Below, piece by piece: positions 36,187 through 43,973 of a stretch of DNA of 64,000 nucleotides. This DNA comes from Myxococcus landrumus (GTDB taxonomy: Bacteria > Myxococcota > Myxococcia > Myxococcales > Myxococcaceae). The notes under the pieces are model-generated. The model was not told the DNA's origin and did not search any database. It worked only from the letters and a program-made list of their open reading frames with translations. Both the position numbers and the translations under genes were made by a program. Within the stretch, counting starts at the first letter, position 1, and each line of letters opens with the position of its first letter. The DNA is taken from positions 3,856,001 to 3,920,000 of the forward strand of contig NZ_CP071091.1 in assembly GCF_017301635.1 (NCBI RefSeq). The letters run 5' to 3'.

Positions 36187-36956
36187 TGCTTCACACCTCG
36201 GATGTAGACCCTGAATGCCTCGACGAAGCTCTTCGCGGCGTCGGAGGCGATGAATCCCTTCGCTTCGTCTTCTTCCTCGTCTGCCTTTGGCGATTCGGCA
36301 GGAGGCGCTTCCGTGTCGGGCGCTGGCTCGTCAGCCGCTTCCGGTTCGGGCTCTTCTTCGTCCGTCGACTTCGCTGCGGCCCGCGCGTCGAGCAGCTCCA
36401 CCACGCGTGCGGCGATTCGCTCGACGATGTCTTCTTCCGCGTCCTCGAAGGACTTCGCACGCACCGCCCGAGCGTTGCCCGGGATGGTCACAACCGAGAC
36501 TTCGAGCAGCTCTTGAGCGTCGCAGTCGTAGCCGCCCCGCTCGTTCTGCCGGTACTGGCCGGGCAGCATGAGATAGCGAACCGAGACAGCATTCAGGATG
36601 CCCCTTGCGACCTTCTTCTCGACGCGCTGTGCGAAGTCGTCCTCGTCGTCGAACTCGACGTCGACCATGAGCGCGTCACCCTCGACGTAGACGCGCCCTT
36701 TGCCGATGGGGAGCTGCGGCTCTGCCCCCGATGAATCCGCTCCGTCGTCGTGGTTGAAGAGCACGACGCCATTCGCGTTGTACCCATCGAGCCGCCAGCC
36801 TTTGACACTCAGTCTGTCGGAGTAGCGGTCAAAGTCGCCGTCACTCGCCCGGAACTTGTAGACACGTCGCCCGCCAACGGACTCGACGACATTCAGCGCC
36901 GCCGCATCCTTGCGAACGGCACTCACCCGTAGGGAGCGTGAAAGCGTTCCATGCAT
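36183..36956 (-). CDS. HK97-family prohead protease
   Basis: A 257-residue serine protease of the U35/S78 type: GGRRVYKFRASDGDFDRYSD..., VVLFNHDDG (catalytic His region) and QELLEVSVVTIPGNARAV (Ser region). A C-terminal acidic tail of about 60 residues is rich in Glu and Pro. The ATG at 36956 is used because an in-frame TGA stands directly before it. It follows promoter element 3, with a predicted leader of only two bases and no ribosome site. Confidence 0.85.
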   Translation of the reverse strand: MHGTLSRSLRVSAVRKDAAALNVVESVGGRRVYKFRASDGDFDRYSDRLSVKGWRLDGYNANGVVLFNHDDGADSSGAEPQLPIGKGRVYVEGDALMVDVEFDDEDDFAQRVEKKVARGILNAVSVRYLMLPGQYRQNERGGYDCDAQELLEVSVVTIPGNARAVRAKSFEDAEEDIVERIAARVVELLDARAAAKSTDEEEPEPEAADEPAPDTEAPPAESPKADEEEDEAKGFIASDAAKSFVEAFRVYIRGVKQ

Positions 36957-36964
36957 TCACCATG

Positions 36965-36993
36965 TAAATGCGTGTGACTTCCGCGAATGGCTC
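36965..36993 (-). promoter_or_regulatory. phage promoter-like element 3 (protease and capsid)
   Basis: -35 GAGCCA, 17-bp spacer identical to that of element 2, -10 CATTTA at 36970-36965. The predicted +1 is G at 36958, two bases before the ATG. It overlaps the end of the portal gene. Confidence 0.7.
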
Positions 36994-38338
36994 AGCCGCC
37001 CGTTGCATTCTCCTCGTGAGACTCCGCTGAGCTGCCTTCAACGGGTGTCGGCGTCTGGCCCGGCTCGTTCGGCTTCTGGCCCGGCAGGAGTTCGGCGAAC
37101 CCCTGACGCTCGGGATGCGGCCTGAACCCGGCTTCGGTGCGCCACTCGTCGAACGTGAAAGCGCTCGGCAATGTCCCCATCACTCGCAACCGATGTTCAC
37201 GGTCAGCAGGCACGGGTGAGTCGTAGGAGAGCAGCACGTCGTCACCGAAACGCGGGGCCAGGTGCTTCTGGATTGCCGCGAGCCAGACCTCCGCGCGCGG
37301 CTTCGTCGCCTGCTCGGCCAGATGCTCGCGCGCGGCGTAGCTCGTCGCCTTGTTGCTGCTCGTCACGTCGCCCACAATCTCCGGGGGCACGCGGTACACC
37401 ATCCGCACGAAGTCCATGAGGAAGCGCCGCAACTCGACGAGCTGCATGTCCCTGAAGGGCGTGTCGAGCCGCGCGAACGTCGTCTTCCCACTCGTAATCA
37501 TCACCCGGCCAGCGTTCGCGGGGCCACCGTACTCGCGCGCGAGGCTCTCTTTGAACGCTCTCGCAGGGCCGCCCTGGCTCTCGCTGAATCCCTCAATCGC
37601 GATGACCGCGCCGGGCAGCATGTTGTTCCAGAAGGCGTTCTTCGTGAACCGGGCCGCGTGCTCGTCGGTGTCCACCTCATCCCCGAGCGCATAGGCGATG
37701 CCGATGCCACGCCCGAGCGGGTCCGACGGGTTCAGCCGCTTCACGCAAATCACGCTCGTCGCGGGCAGCGTGAAGAGGCGCCCGCCCGCCGTCACCGTGT
37801 AGGTGCGTTCGGACTTCGGTTTGCTCAAGTCAGGCAACGCGAGCACACAGTCGGGCGGCACAGGCCACAAGCCCACAGGCACCCCGGCCAGTTCCTCGAC
37901 GACAACGAAGAACTCGCCCGTCAGGTCGTAGTGCAGGCAGAACAGCTTCGCGAAGTCGCGGCCCGTCATGTAGTCGTTAGGGTCCGCGAGCAGCCGCAAC
38001 AGGGGGTGGTCCGTCAGCTCCACCGCACCGCCCATGTCGGCGAGCGACTTCAAGCGCTCGCGGCGCGCGTCCCCACCGGCCCGCCGCAGCGACACGTCTA
38101 CGAGTGCCTTCCGTGTCGCAGGGTCTTGCCGAATGAATGCCCGCCACGTCACATCCGCGAACGCATCGCCCACCGTGTCGACGATGGTCCCCAGCCATGG
38201 CATCTCCGCATAGGCCGCGAGGAGAGCGGGCACCTCACGGCGGGGTGGGGCCGCAGTCCACCGGCTCAGCTCCAGCCCCGTCCCCTTGCGCTTCGCACCA
38301 CCGCCCAGCGCGGCGCGCATCTTGTCGAGCAACCCCAT
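36992..38338 (-). CDS. phage portal protein (HK97 type)
   Basis: A 448-residue portal protein with the family core AFKESLAREYGGPANAGRVM, then VELRRFLMDFVRMVYRVPPE followed by a segment ending YAAREHLAEQ. It forms the dodecameric channel for DNA packaging and the base for tail joining. It lies 13 bases after terL and is followed by promoter element 3. Confidence 0.9.
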   Translation of the reverse strand: MGLLDKMRAALGGGAKRKGTGLELSRWTAAPPRREVPALLAAYAEMPWLGTIVDTVGDAFADVTWRAFIRQDPATRKALVDVSLRRAGGDARRERLKSLADMGGAVELTDHPLLRLLADPNDYMTGRDFAKLFCLHYDLTGEFFVVVEELAGVPVGLWPVPPDCVLALPDLSKPKSERTYTVTAGGRLFTLPATSVICVKRLNPSDPLGRGIGIAYALGDEVDTDEHAARFTKNAFWNNMLPGAVIAIEGFSESQGGPARAFKESLAREYGGPANAGRVMITSGKTTFARLDTPFRDMQLVELRRFLMDFVRMVYRVPPEIVGDVTSSNKATSYAAREHLAEQATKPRAEVWLAAIQKHLAPRFGDDVLLSYDSPVPADREHRLRVMGTLPSAFTFDEWRTEAGFRPHPERQGFAELLPGQKPNEPGQTPTPVEGSSAESHEENATGG

Positions 38339-38351
38339 TCCGTCCCCTCAC

Positions 38352-39767
38352 TCAGACCGCGAAGAACTGCTCGGCGAAAACAAGGTCGTGGACTCCCCAG
38401 CACATGGCGTCGGCACGGTCATCGCGTCGGCCATTCACGCCCGTAAACTTGCTGAGCTGCTGTTCCAGCTTGGGGAACGTCCCAACGAACTCGACGCGGC
38501 CCGCTTCGGCGAGGGCGGACACGGGCTCAGCGCGCTTGCTCTTGGCACTCGTGGCCCGAACGGGCTTCACGTTGACGGACACGCCCATCTCTCCCGCCAC
38601 GGTGCTGATGAGCGTTTCCACCATCTCCCCGCCCGTGTTCACCTCCACCACGAGCGCGTCACACCCCCATTCGAGATAGGCGCGAATCGCCTTCGTCGCC
38701 CACTCGCGAGGACTGGCCCGGCACGACAGGTCCGCGAGCACCGACACGCGCTTGAGCGCCATGCCGTCGGCACCGAACAGCAAGCTCGACTTGCACCCTT
38801 CGACGATGATGCCCGTTTCATCGGAGCCCGTCTCACTGGTAGGGCTTGGGTCCACGCTGACGATGCGCCGGTCCAGTTGCTGCGCATACTCGTGAGGGTC
38901 CGCATCGACGCGCCGCCACTTCGCCGAACCGAAGATGGCACCGGGCACGTCCATCAGCAGGCGGCCGAGGACTTCCTGCTGTCCCCAGCGCGTCCCCGCC
39001 AGCGCCCGCATGTTGGCCACGGCCGACGGCGCCAGGTTCGCCGCGTTGCTCAGCGACGAACCCGAGCGCAGCACCACGCCGGGCCTAAGAATCTGCTTCT
39101 CCGCGTCGGCGAACAACAGCTCTTCAATCTTCTTCAGGGGCCTGGGGGTGCCAGTCAGCAGGAGCTGCGGCGGGTCCTCGCGCGTGCCGATGCGCAGCAC
39201 CAGAGGGAGCTGATCAACCGCCGCCATGTCGTGCTTCCAACTCGCGGGCTCGTCGCCCCATCCCCATCCGGCATTCGGGCCGCGCAACCGGTCAGGCTTA
39301 TCCGCCGAGTAGCAGATGGCATAGACACCGTTCGGCCACGTCACCCGGCGCTTCGACGGTTCGTACTTCGGCGTGAACCAGGGCGGCGATAGGGCCAGGA
39401 TGCCGGACGCACCGCGAATCATCGTGTCGCGCACGTCCGCAGCCGTCGGGCCAATCAGCGCCCCGACGCTTTTCGCCTGCCACGCCTTTTTGATGACCCA
39501 CCGCGCGCCGCACCACGTCTTCCCGAAGCCTCTTCCCGCCATCACGAAGCAGGTCGCGAACTTGTCGGGAGGCGTCTGCTCACGACGCGCCCAGAAATCG
39601 AGGTCGTAGACGAGCAGCTCGACTTCCTTGTCGTCGAGCCCTCCGAAGAGCTTCGCGAGCTGCACGCGTGAGCCTGCCGTCTGGACCATCCTCGACGCGG
39701 GCGACTCATGCGGCGCGAGGTTGGCGGCGAACTGCCCCCAGGTTCCTTTCAGAATGCTGCGCATCAC
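38352..39767 (-). CDS. terL: terminase large subunit
   Basis: A 471-residue packaging motor. The ATPase part has Walker A FVMAGRGFGKTWCGA near residues 75-88 and PTAADVRDTMIRG. The nuclease part has SVDPSPTSETGSDETGI near 300 and VEVNTGGEMV near 380. It hydrolyses ATP to pump DNA into the prohead and cuts the concatemer. Its start codon overlaps the terS stop. Confidence 0.9.
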   Translation of the reverse strand: MMRSILKGTWGQFAANLAPHESPASRMVQTAGSRVQLAKLFGGLDDKEVELLVYDLDFWARREQTPPDKFATCFVMAGRGFGKTWCGARWVIKKAWQAKSVGALIGPTAADVRDTMIRGASGILALSPPWFTPKYEPSKRRVTWPNGVYAICYSADKPDRLRGPNAGWGWGDEPASWKHDMAAVDQLPLVLRIGTREDPPQLLLTGTPRPLKKIEELLFADAEKQILRPGVVLRSGSSLSNAANLAPSAVANMRALAGTRWGQQEVLGRLLMDVPGAIFGSAKWRRVDADPHEYAQQLDRRIVSVDPSPTSETGSDETGIIVEGCKSSLLFGADGMALKRVSVLADLSCRASPREWATKAIRAYLEWGCDALVVEVNTGGEMVETLISTVAGEMGVSVNVKPVRATSAKSKRAEPVSALAEAGRVEFVGTFPKLEQQLSKFTGVNGRRDDRADAMCWGVHDLVFAEQFFAV

Positions 39768-40225
39768 TCGCCCCCTTTGCCGTCGACCGCCGAGGGCTGA
39801 GCGACATCGGAGGGGGCGGGCTCGTCAGGGAGGAACTTGCCGAGCCGGTCAATCAGCAGTTCGCGCAGCGCGACAGTGTCGGCGGCCTGGTCCTCGGGGC
39901 TCTTCGCCTCGACGTTGTCGCGGCGGCCGTACAGCTCGGGGAACCGACGACTCAGCAGCCACTGGACGTGTTTGGGGTTCGTGGTGGACGCTGCTTGCAA
40001 CGTCTCGGTCGCCGACTGCATGAACTCGGCTTCGGCACGGTTCACCGCGACGAAGAACTCGCGATAGAGCCCGCGCGCCTCGCTCGCACCCCGGTGGAAC
40101 CAGCGCGAAATGGAGTGTTCCTCAACGCCAACGAGGCCCGCAGCCGCGCGACGGAAGAGCCCATTTCTCAGGTGCTCGCAGAATGCACCAATCAGCTCGT
40201 GCGTAAGCTTTGTTGGAGGGGCCAC
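39764..40225 (-). CDS. terS: terminase small subunit
   Basis: A 153-residue DNA-recognition subunit. The N-terminal helix-turn-helix is visible in LIGAFCEHLRNGLFRRAAAGLVGVEEHSISRWF. A coiled-coil-like region with many Glu/Ala residues follows. It starts with GTG at 40225, six bases after the -10 box of promoter element 4, so the predicted mRNA starts exactly at the start codon. No ribosome site is seen upstream. Confidence 0.8.
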   Translation of the reverse strand: MAPPTKLTHELIGAFCEHLRNGLFRRAAAGLVGVEEHSISRWFHRGASEARGLYREFFVAVNRAEAEFMQSATETLQAASTTNPKHVQWLLSRRFPELYGRRDNVEAKSPEDQAADTVALRELLIDRLGKFLPDEPAPSDVAQPSAVDGKGGE

Positions 40226-40231
40226 AACACA

Positions 40232-40260
40232 TAAATGCGTGTGACTTCCGGGAGCGGCGC
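40232..40260 (-). promoter_or_regulatory. phage promoter-like element 4 (terminase operon)
   Basis: The -35 position reads GCGCCG and deviates from GRGCCA. The 17-bp spacer (CCGGAAG, CACACG) and -10 CATTTA at 40237-40232 are conserved. The predicted +1 is the G of the GTG start of terS. Confidence 0.65.
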
Positions 40261-40360
40261 GCGCATCCCTTCAATTTCTTCGAGGATCCGTGAACACATC
40301 GCTACGCCCAGCGGTTTTCCTCAGAATTTTTCGAAAGTGGGGGTGCGCCGAGCAAGCCTA

Positions 40361-41579
40361 AACCAAGGATCGTGAATCTCGTCCGGCCTCAGGCGGTGCG
40401 CCTGGGGTCGGCGCGGCGCAGGGATGGACTGGCAGAGCGCTGGGCGGAGCGAGCAGCGAGGTAGGCGTGCACCCGGGCCAAGAGCCGGTCCATCGTGCGG
40501 CAGCGGTGATTGCGGGTGACATTGGCGTGCAGGTCGAGCCACACCCGCTCGATGCGATTGCCCTGGGGGCAGTAGGGCGGCAGGAAGTGAAGGACGAATC
40601 GCCTGCCGAGATGGGCGAGCACCTTGCGTGTCTTCTTACTGGAGTGGACAGAGGCGTTGTCGAGGACCAGGTGGATGCGACGAGCACGTCGATATGCACT
40701 CGCCAGACGCCAGAGAAGCTGGATGAAGAGCGCGCTGGCTTTGCTCCGCCCTTCCACCCACGTCAGCTTTCCCGTGCGTACATTGAGGGCTCCAGCCAGG
40801 TAGCGCTTCTGGTTGTTGCCAGGCGTCACCACCACACGCCTGTGCCCGGGCATGCACCAGTCGCGTCCCACCTTGGGATTGAGATGGATGTCGACTTCGT
40901 CCACATGGAGAACAGGCTCCGTGGAGGGTCCGTACACCTCGAGACACCTCACCGCGTGGAGTCGACGGCGTCGCTTCCACCCGGGCCAAGGACACTCGAC
41001 GATGGGCTTGGCCGCCTTGAGCCGCGCGCCGAGCGAGGCGAGGGTGCGCCCCATGGTGGCCACCGACACACGCACCAAGCCTCGGCGCGCCAATTCCTGG
41101 CACAGCAACTCCCGCGTCCACGTCGGACGACACCAGCCCCAATCCTCCGGTGTCCCCGCCAGCACTCGTACCAGCCGCTCGCGGAACCGCTCGTCCACCT
41201 TGGCGCGTCCGTTGTTCTCCCTCCTGTCCCGAAGTTCCTGCCGCCCGCCCTCCCGGTAGCGGCGGACCGCGCTCACCACCGTCGAGGTCGCGCACTCCAA
41301 TGCTCGGGCGACGGCATGGCACGAGGCTCCTCGCCCCACGGCCGCCACCGCCATGCATCTGCGGTAGGTGAGCGGGCAGCCGCTCCTGGCTGCCCACCGA
41401 AGCAGCGCTCGCCGCTGCTTTCTCTTCAACCACTGCCTACCTTTGCCCTCGGGCAGGGCCTTCTCGCTCTCAGGTCTTCTGCGCACACAGAGCCGAACGA
41501 GAGGTGCCCCTGCTCTCTCTTCCCGCCCCTCCCGCGCCCGCTTGCTCTCCGGCCTGATCGAGAATTACGAACCTCGGTT
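40361..41579 (-). mobile_element. IS630-family insertion sequence
   Basis: An approximately 1.22-kb element with imperfect terminal inverted repeats (left AACCAAGGATCGTGAATCTC, right end complementary to AACCGAGGTTCGTAATTCTC). It is flanked by a TA dinucleotide on both sides (40359-40360 and 41580-41581), the target duplication of IS630. It contains one transposase gene and is inserted upstream of the terminase operon without disrupting a visible gene. Confidence 0.8.
40389..41486 (-). CDS. IS630-family transposase
   Basis: A 365-residue DDE transposase. The N-terminal helix-turn-helix (GASCHAVARALECATSTVVSAV) is followed by the catalytic residues: first Asp in LHVDEVDIHLNP, second in IHLVLDNASVHSS, and Glu in NRIERVWLDLH. 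The frame is complete, so the element may be active. Confidence 0.9.
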   Translation of the reverse strand: MRRRPESEKALPEGKGRQWLKRKQRRALLRWAARSGCPLTYRRCMAVAAVGRGASCHAVARALECATSTVVSAVRRYREGGRQELRDRRENNGRAKVDERFRERLVRVLAGTPEDWGWCRPTWTRELLCQELARRGLVRVSVATMGRTLASLGARLKAAKPIVECPWPGWKRRRRLHAVRCLEVYGPSTEPVLHVDEVDIHLNPKVGRDWCMPGHRRVVVTPGNNQKRYLAGALNVRTGKLTWVEGRSKASALFIQLLWRLASAYRRARRIHLVLDNASVHSSKKTRKVLAHLGRRFVLHFLPPYCPQGNRIERVWLDLHANVTRNHRCRTMDRLLARVHAYLAARSAQRSASPSLRRADPRRTA

Positions 41580-41669
41580 TAGACCCGACCTCAGACTGGA
41601 AATCCTTGCCGGGGGGATAGCCACCCAGATTTCACCTGAAGTGAACGCTACCACACAGACATACATCCG

Positions 41670-42734
41670 ATGCAGTTTCTCCAAATCCGTGACCCTGCTA
41701 GGATAGTCATTGCTAGAACGGCGTGTCCTGTAGAGCTATTGTCTTTGACCTTCAGTGGGGGCCCTTTGAGCAAGAAGATTTCCCTTGAGATCCAAGAGAA
41801 TGAAGTTGGCGAGTCAGTCAGAGCTCGGTTTTCCATGGTTGCGTCGATTCTTCGTGCGATGCTGTACTCGACAAAGAAGACACGGGTGAAAAAACTTGGA
41901 GGCGCCACAAAGATAACTCTCGAAGACCTAGCAATTATCTATCAAGAGGGGGATGGAGATTTCGGAGTATGTTTTGAGTATGCAATCCATGACGCAATTC
42001 GAGAGCGCCACAAGTCAATATACCCACTCATTGAAGAGGTCCTCTTCGACTTCTGCAAGATCAAGGGCACGGCAGAGTCAATCCTCTTTGGACTTGAGAA
42101 GAACGGCTCACTCAACATTGTCCAAACTGCAAAGAACAGCCTAACAGATGAGTCGCGAATTCTCGTCGGCAAGGTGGGCAAGCCCCCTTATCTTCGAGAC
42201 AGAATTTCAGATCTACAACGAGCATTTCGCGACAAGCAACACCGCAGCGCACTCCCCCAAAGTATCCGTGGACTCTGGCAAGCCGATCTATTCCTTGGAT
42301 CGCCAGCAACGGAACAGTGGGTTGGAACAACATTGAAACTCACTAAAGAAGAGCTTCAACACGCACCCGGACTTCGCGTTGGAGTCTACCCATCCAACAA
42401 GAAAGAAGGACCCTCAAAAAACATCAGCAAGAACATGATAATCTGCCCACTCCCGTACAGGAGTGATTTCATGATACTCTTTCAGGCCAGCTTTCAAATT
42501 GCCCGCCAGATAATGGCCTCCAAAGGGAGAATGCCTAAGCCACCTGCCATAGTGTACGAGGACGACATTGTGGTTGCTGAGTGGATTACTGCTCGACGGA
42601 CCTTTGCTGTGATGGACATACTAGAGGCTCTAGTTCCGCTCATGCAACCAGGTCTCACAAAGACGGAGACATCTCAAGAGTCGATCACCGATGACGACAC
42701 CGAGGCCTTTGCCCCGATGCCGCTCATCGACTAA
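41670..42734 (+). CDS. unknown protein, AT-rich accessory gene
   Basis: A protein of up to 354 residues with much lower GC than the phage around it. It lies on the opposite strand to the neighbouring sigma factor and terminase genes and is convergent with the former. TTG 41766, preceded by a G-rich box, may be the true start, giving SKKISLEIQENEVGESVRAR at the N-terminus. The segment QADLFLGSPATEQWVGTTLK (near residue 210) could be a PD-(D/E)XK-like nuclease core. This is a weak guess. Composition and position suggest a horizontally acquired defence or exclusion gene. Confidence 0.55.
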   Translation: MQFLQIRDPARIVIARTACPVELLSLTFSGGPLSKKISLEIQENEVGESVRARFSMVASILRAMLYSTKKTRVKKLGGATKITLEDLAIIYQEGDGDFGVCFEYAIHDAIRERHKSIYPLIEEVLFDFCKIKGTAESILFGLEKNGSLNIVQTAKNSLTDESRILVGKVGKPPYLRDRISDLQRAFRDKQHRSALPQSIRGLWQADLFLGSPATEQWVGTTLKLTKEELQHAPGLRVGVYPSNKKEGPSKNISKNMIICPLPYRSDFMILFQASFQIARQIMASKGRMPKPPAIVYEDDIVVAEWITARRTFAVMDILEALVPLMQPGLTKTETSQESITDDDTEAFAPMPLID

Positions 42735-42773
42735 GGAACAGAGCTGCATTGCGCAGGGGATTGGGGAGCCCCC

Positions 42774-43637
42774 TTAGCGCGCCCCAGCAACTTCATCCCG
42801 CAGCTCTTCCAGCACACGAGCCAGCATCCGAGCCACTAGGCTCTTTGGCGCGCCCCATGATTCGGCCACCGCTCGCACCGACTGAGCGGGGCCGCCGAGA
42901 CCGAACACCCGCGACACCAGCTCCCGTTGCTCGCGGGGCAGCCGCCGCACGGCATCGAACACCAGCGCGCGACGCTCAGCCGCCAGCAACCTCGCCTCGG
43001 GAGTCTCGTCGTCAGCGTCGCGACCCGACACCTCGCGCAGTGCGACTTCAAGCTCGCAAACGTGCAAGTCATCAGTCGCGCCACCGTCCGAAAAATGAGA
43101 CGGTATGTCCAAGCAGTGGACGCGGGTGCGGTTGCCCTTGGCGCCACGAATTGAACGCGCGGTACGCCCCTTGTGCTCCCAGTCGCTCACGTGGACGTCG
43201 CCACCATGGAGCCGCGGGAACTGCTGGCACGCGGTCTTCATGCGGAAGAAAACAACGTCGCCGAACGACTGGCTGCCCCGCGTGAAGTCATACTTCGCGA
43301 CGGTACGGAGCACGGTCATCGCCGCGACTTGCGACAGGTCTTCGGCGGACAGGGAGCCTGCGAAGGGCAGGACGGCCCCAACCACTCGGCGGATGATTGG
43401 CCGGACGGACTCCAGCAACTCCCCCGACAGTCGACGCTCAAGCGCGGCATTGCCACTCGCACGGGCCTGCATGATGTGTGAAACAAGTTTCGCCTGCCGT
43501 GTCGCTTCCACGCCGTACCTGGAGTGCGCAGCATCCGCCCCAGCCCTCCCCCCTCGACAACTGGCCCCGTGAAACATTGGCTGCTCAAGAGCACGCCCCA
43601 TGCCGTCCAGGTCCATTTCACAATTAGTCTCAGACAC
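42774..43637 (-). CDS. phage-encoded RNA polymerase sigma factor
   Basis: A 287-residue sigma-70-type protein. Region 2 is visible at about residues 80-142: PIIRRVVGAVLPFA, AEDLSQVAAMTVLRTVAKYD, and QSFGDVVFFRMKTACQQF, matching the core-binding and -10-recognition helices. Region 4 at about 225-285 has LPREQRELVSRVFGL and a helix-turn-helix (SVRAVAESWGAPKSLVARML). The start is GTG 43637; an in-frame TGA lies just upstream. It stands behind promoter element 5. It is the natural candidate to recognise the nine phage elements. Whether it replaces the host factor is inference. Confidence 0.8.
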   Translation of the reverse strand: MSETNCEMDLDGMGRALEQPMFHGASCRGGRAGADAAHSRYGVEATRQAKLVSHIMQARASGNAALERRLSGELLESVRPIIRRVVGAVLPFAGSLSAEDLSQVAAMTVLRTVAKYDFTRGSQSFGDVVFFRMKTACQQFPRLHGGDVHVSDWEHKGRTARSIRGAKGNRTRVHCLDIPSHFSDGGATDDLHVCELEVALREVSGRDADDETPEARLLAAERRALVFDAVRRLPREQRELVSRVFGLGGPAQSVRAVAESWGAPKSLVARMLARVLEELRDEVAGAR

Positions 43638-43704
43638 GGTGATTCGCCGCTCTCACGGTTGGGCCGCATGTCGACAGACCTTCGACGTGCAGTCGTGCCC
43701 TACG

Positions 43705-43733
43705 TAAATGCGTGCGGTTTCCCACCGTGGCCC
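43705..43733 (-). promoter_or_regulatory. phage promoter-like element 5 (sigma factor gene)
   Basis: -35 GGGCCA, 17-bp spacer with GGGAAACCGCACG, -10 CATTTA at 43710-43705, predicted +1 G at 43698. It lies about 60 bases before the sigma factor start, so the factor could control its own gene. Confidence 0.7.
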
Positions 43734-43800
43734 AGCGCCAGCGTTCGGCAGGGCGTCAACTCGGACTGAGTCAAAAAGGGTGTTCTCTAATCCCTTAAGA

Positions 43801-43821
43801 CGCGCACACCTCATACGCGCA
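43801..43821. promoter_or_regulatory. direct-repeat box, copy 1 (candidate operator)
   Basis: CGCGCA, nine bases ending in TCATA, then CGCGCA. The same 21-base arrangement with 17 identical positions occurs at 47331-47351, next to promoter element 7. It is a candidate binding site for a phage regulator. Confidence 0.45.
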
Positions 43822-43938
43822 CCTATCTTCCTTCTTCCTTCTTCCTACTCCTACATCATCTTTGGCTTAGGGAGTCTATACAGAGGGAATCTGACCGCTT
43901 GATGCTTGCCAGCGAGAAATGGAAAAGAAATCCCGCGT

Positions 43939-43967
43939 GAGCCACGGCCAGAAGCCACACCCATTTA
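43939..43967 (+). promoter_or_regulatory. phage promoter-like element 6 (primase-helicase)
   Basis: -35 GAGCCA, 17-bp spacer with CCAGAAGCCACAC, -10 CATTTA at 43962-43967. The predicted +1 at 43974 is the first base of the GTG start codon of the next gene. Confidence 0.7.
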
Positions 43968-43973
43968 TCCTGT

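Larger units (their letters stand above)
43638..43973. other. divergent control region between sigma factor and primase-helicase genes
   Basis: This 336-base region holds promoter elements 5 (leftward) and 6 (rightward), a direct-repeat box at 43801 and a pyrimidine run of 21 bases at 43826-43846 (CTTCCTT units). No open frame is convincing. It separates late and early transcription and is the likely switch region of the prophage. Confidence 0.6.

Noticed and set aside
43316..43669. 117-codon frame overlapping the sigma factor start
   Set aside because: It begins at an ATG downstream of element 5 but lies out of frame within the sigma gene and has random-looking sequence.
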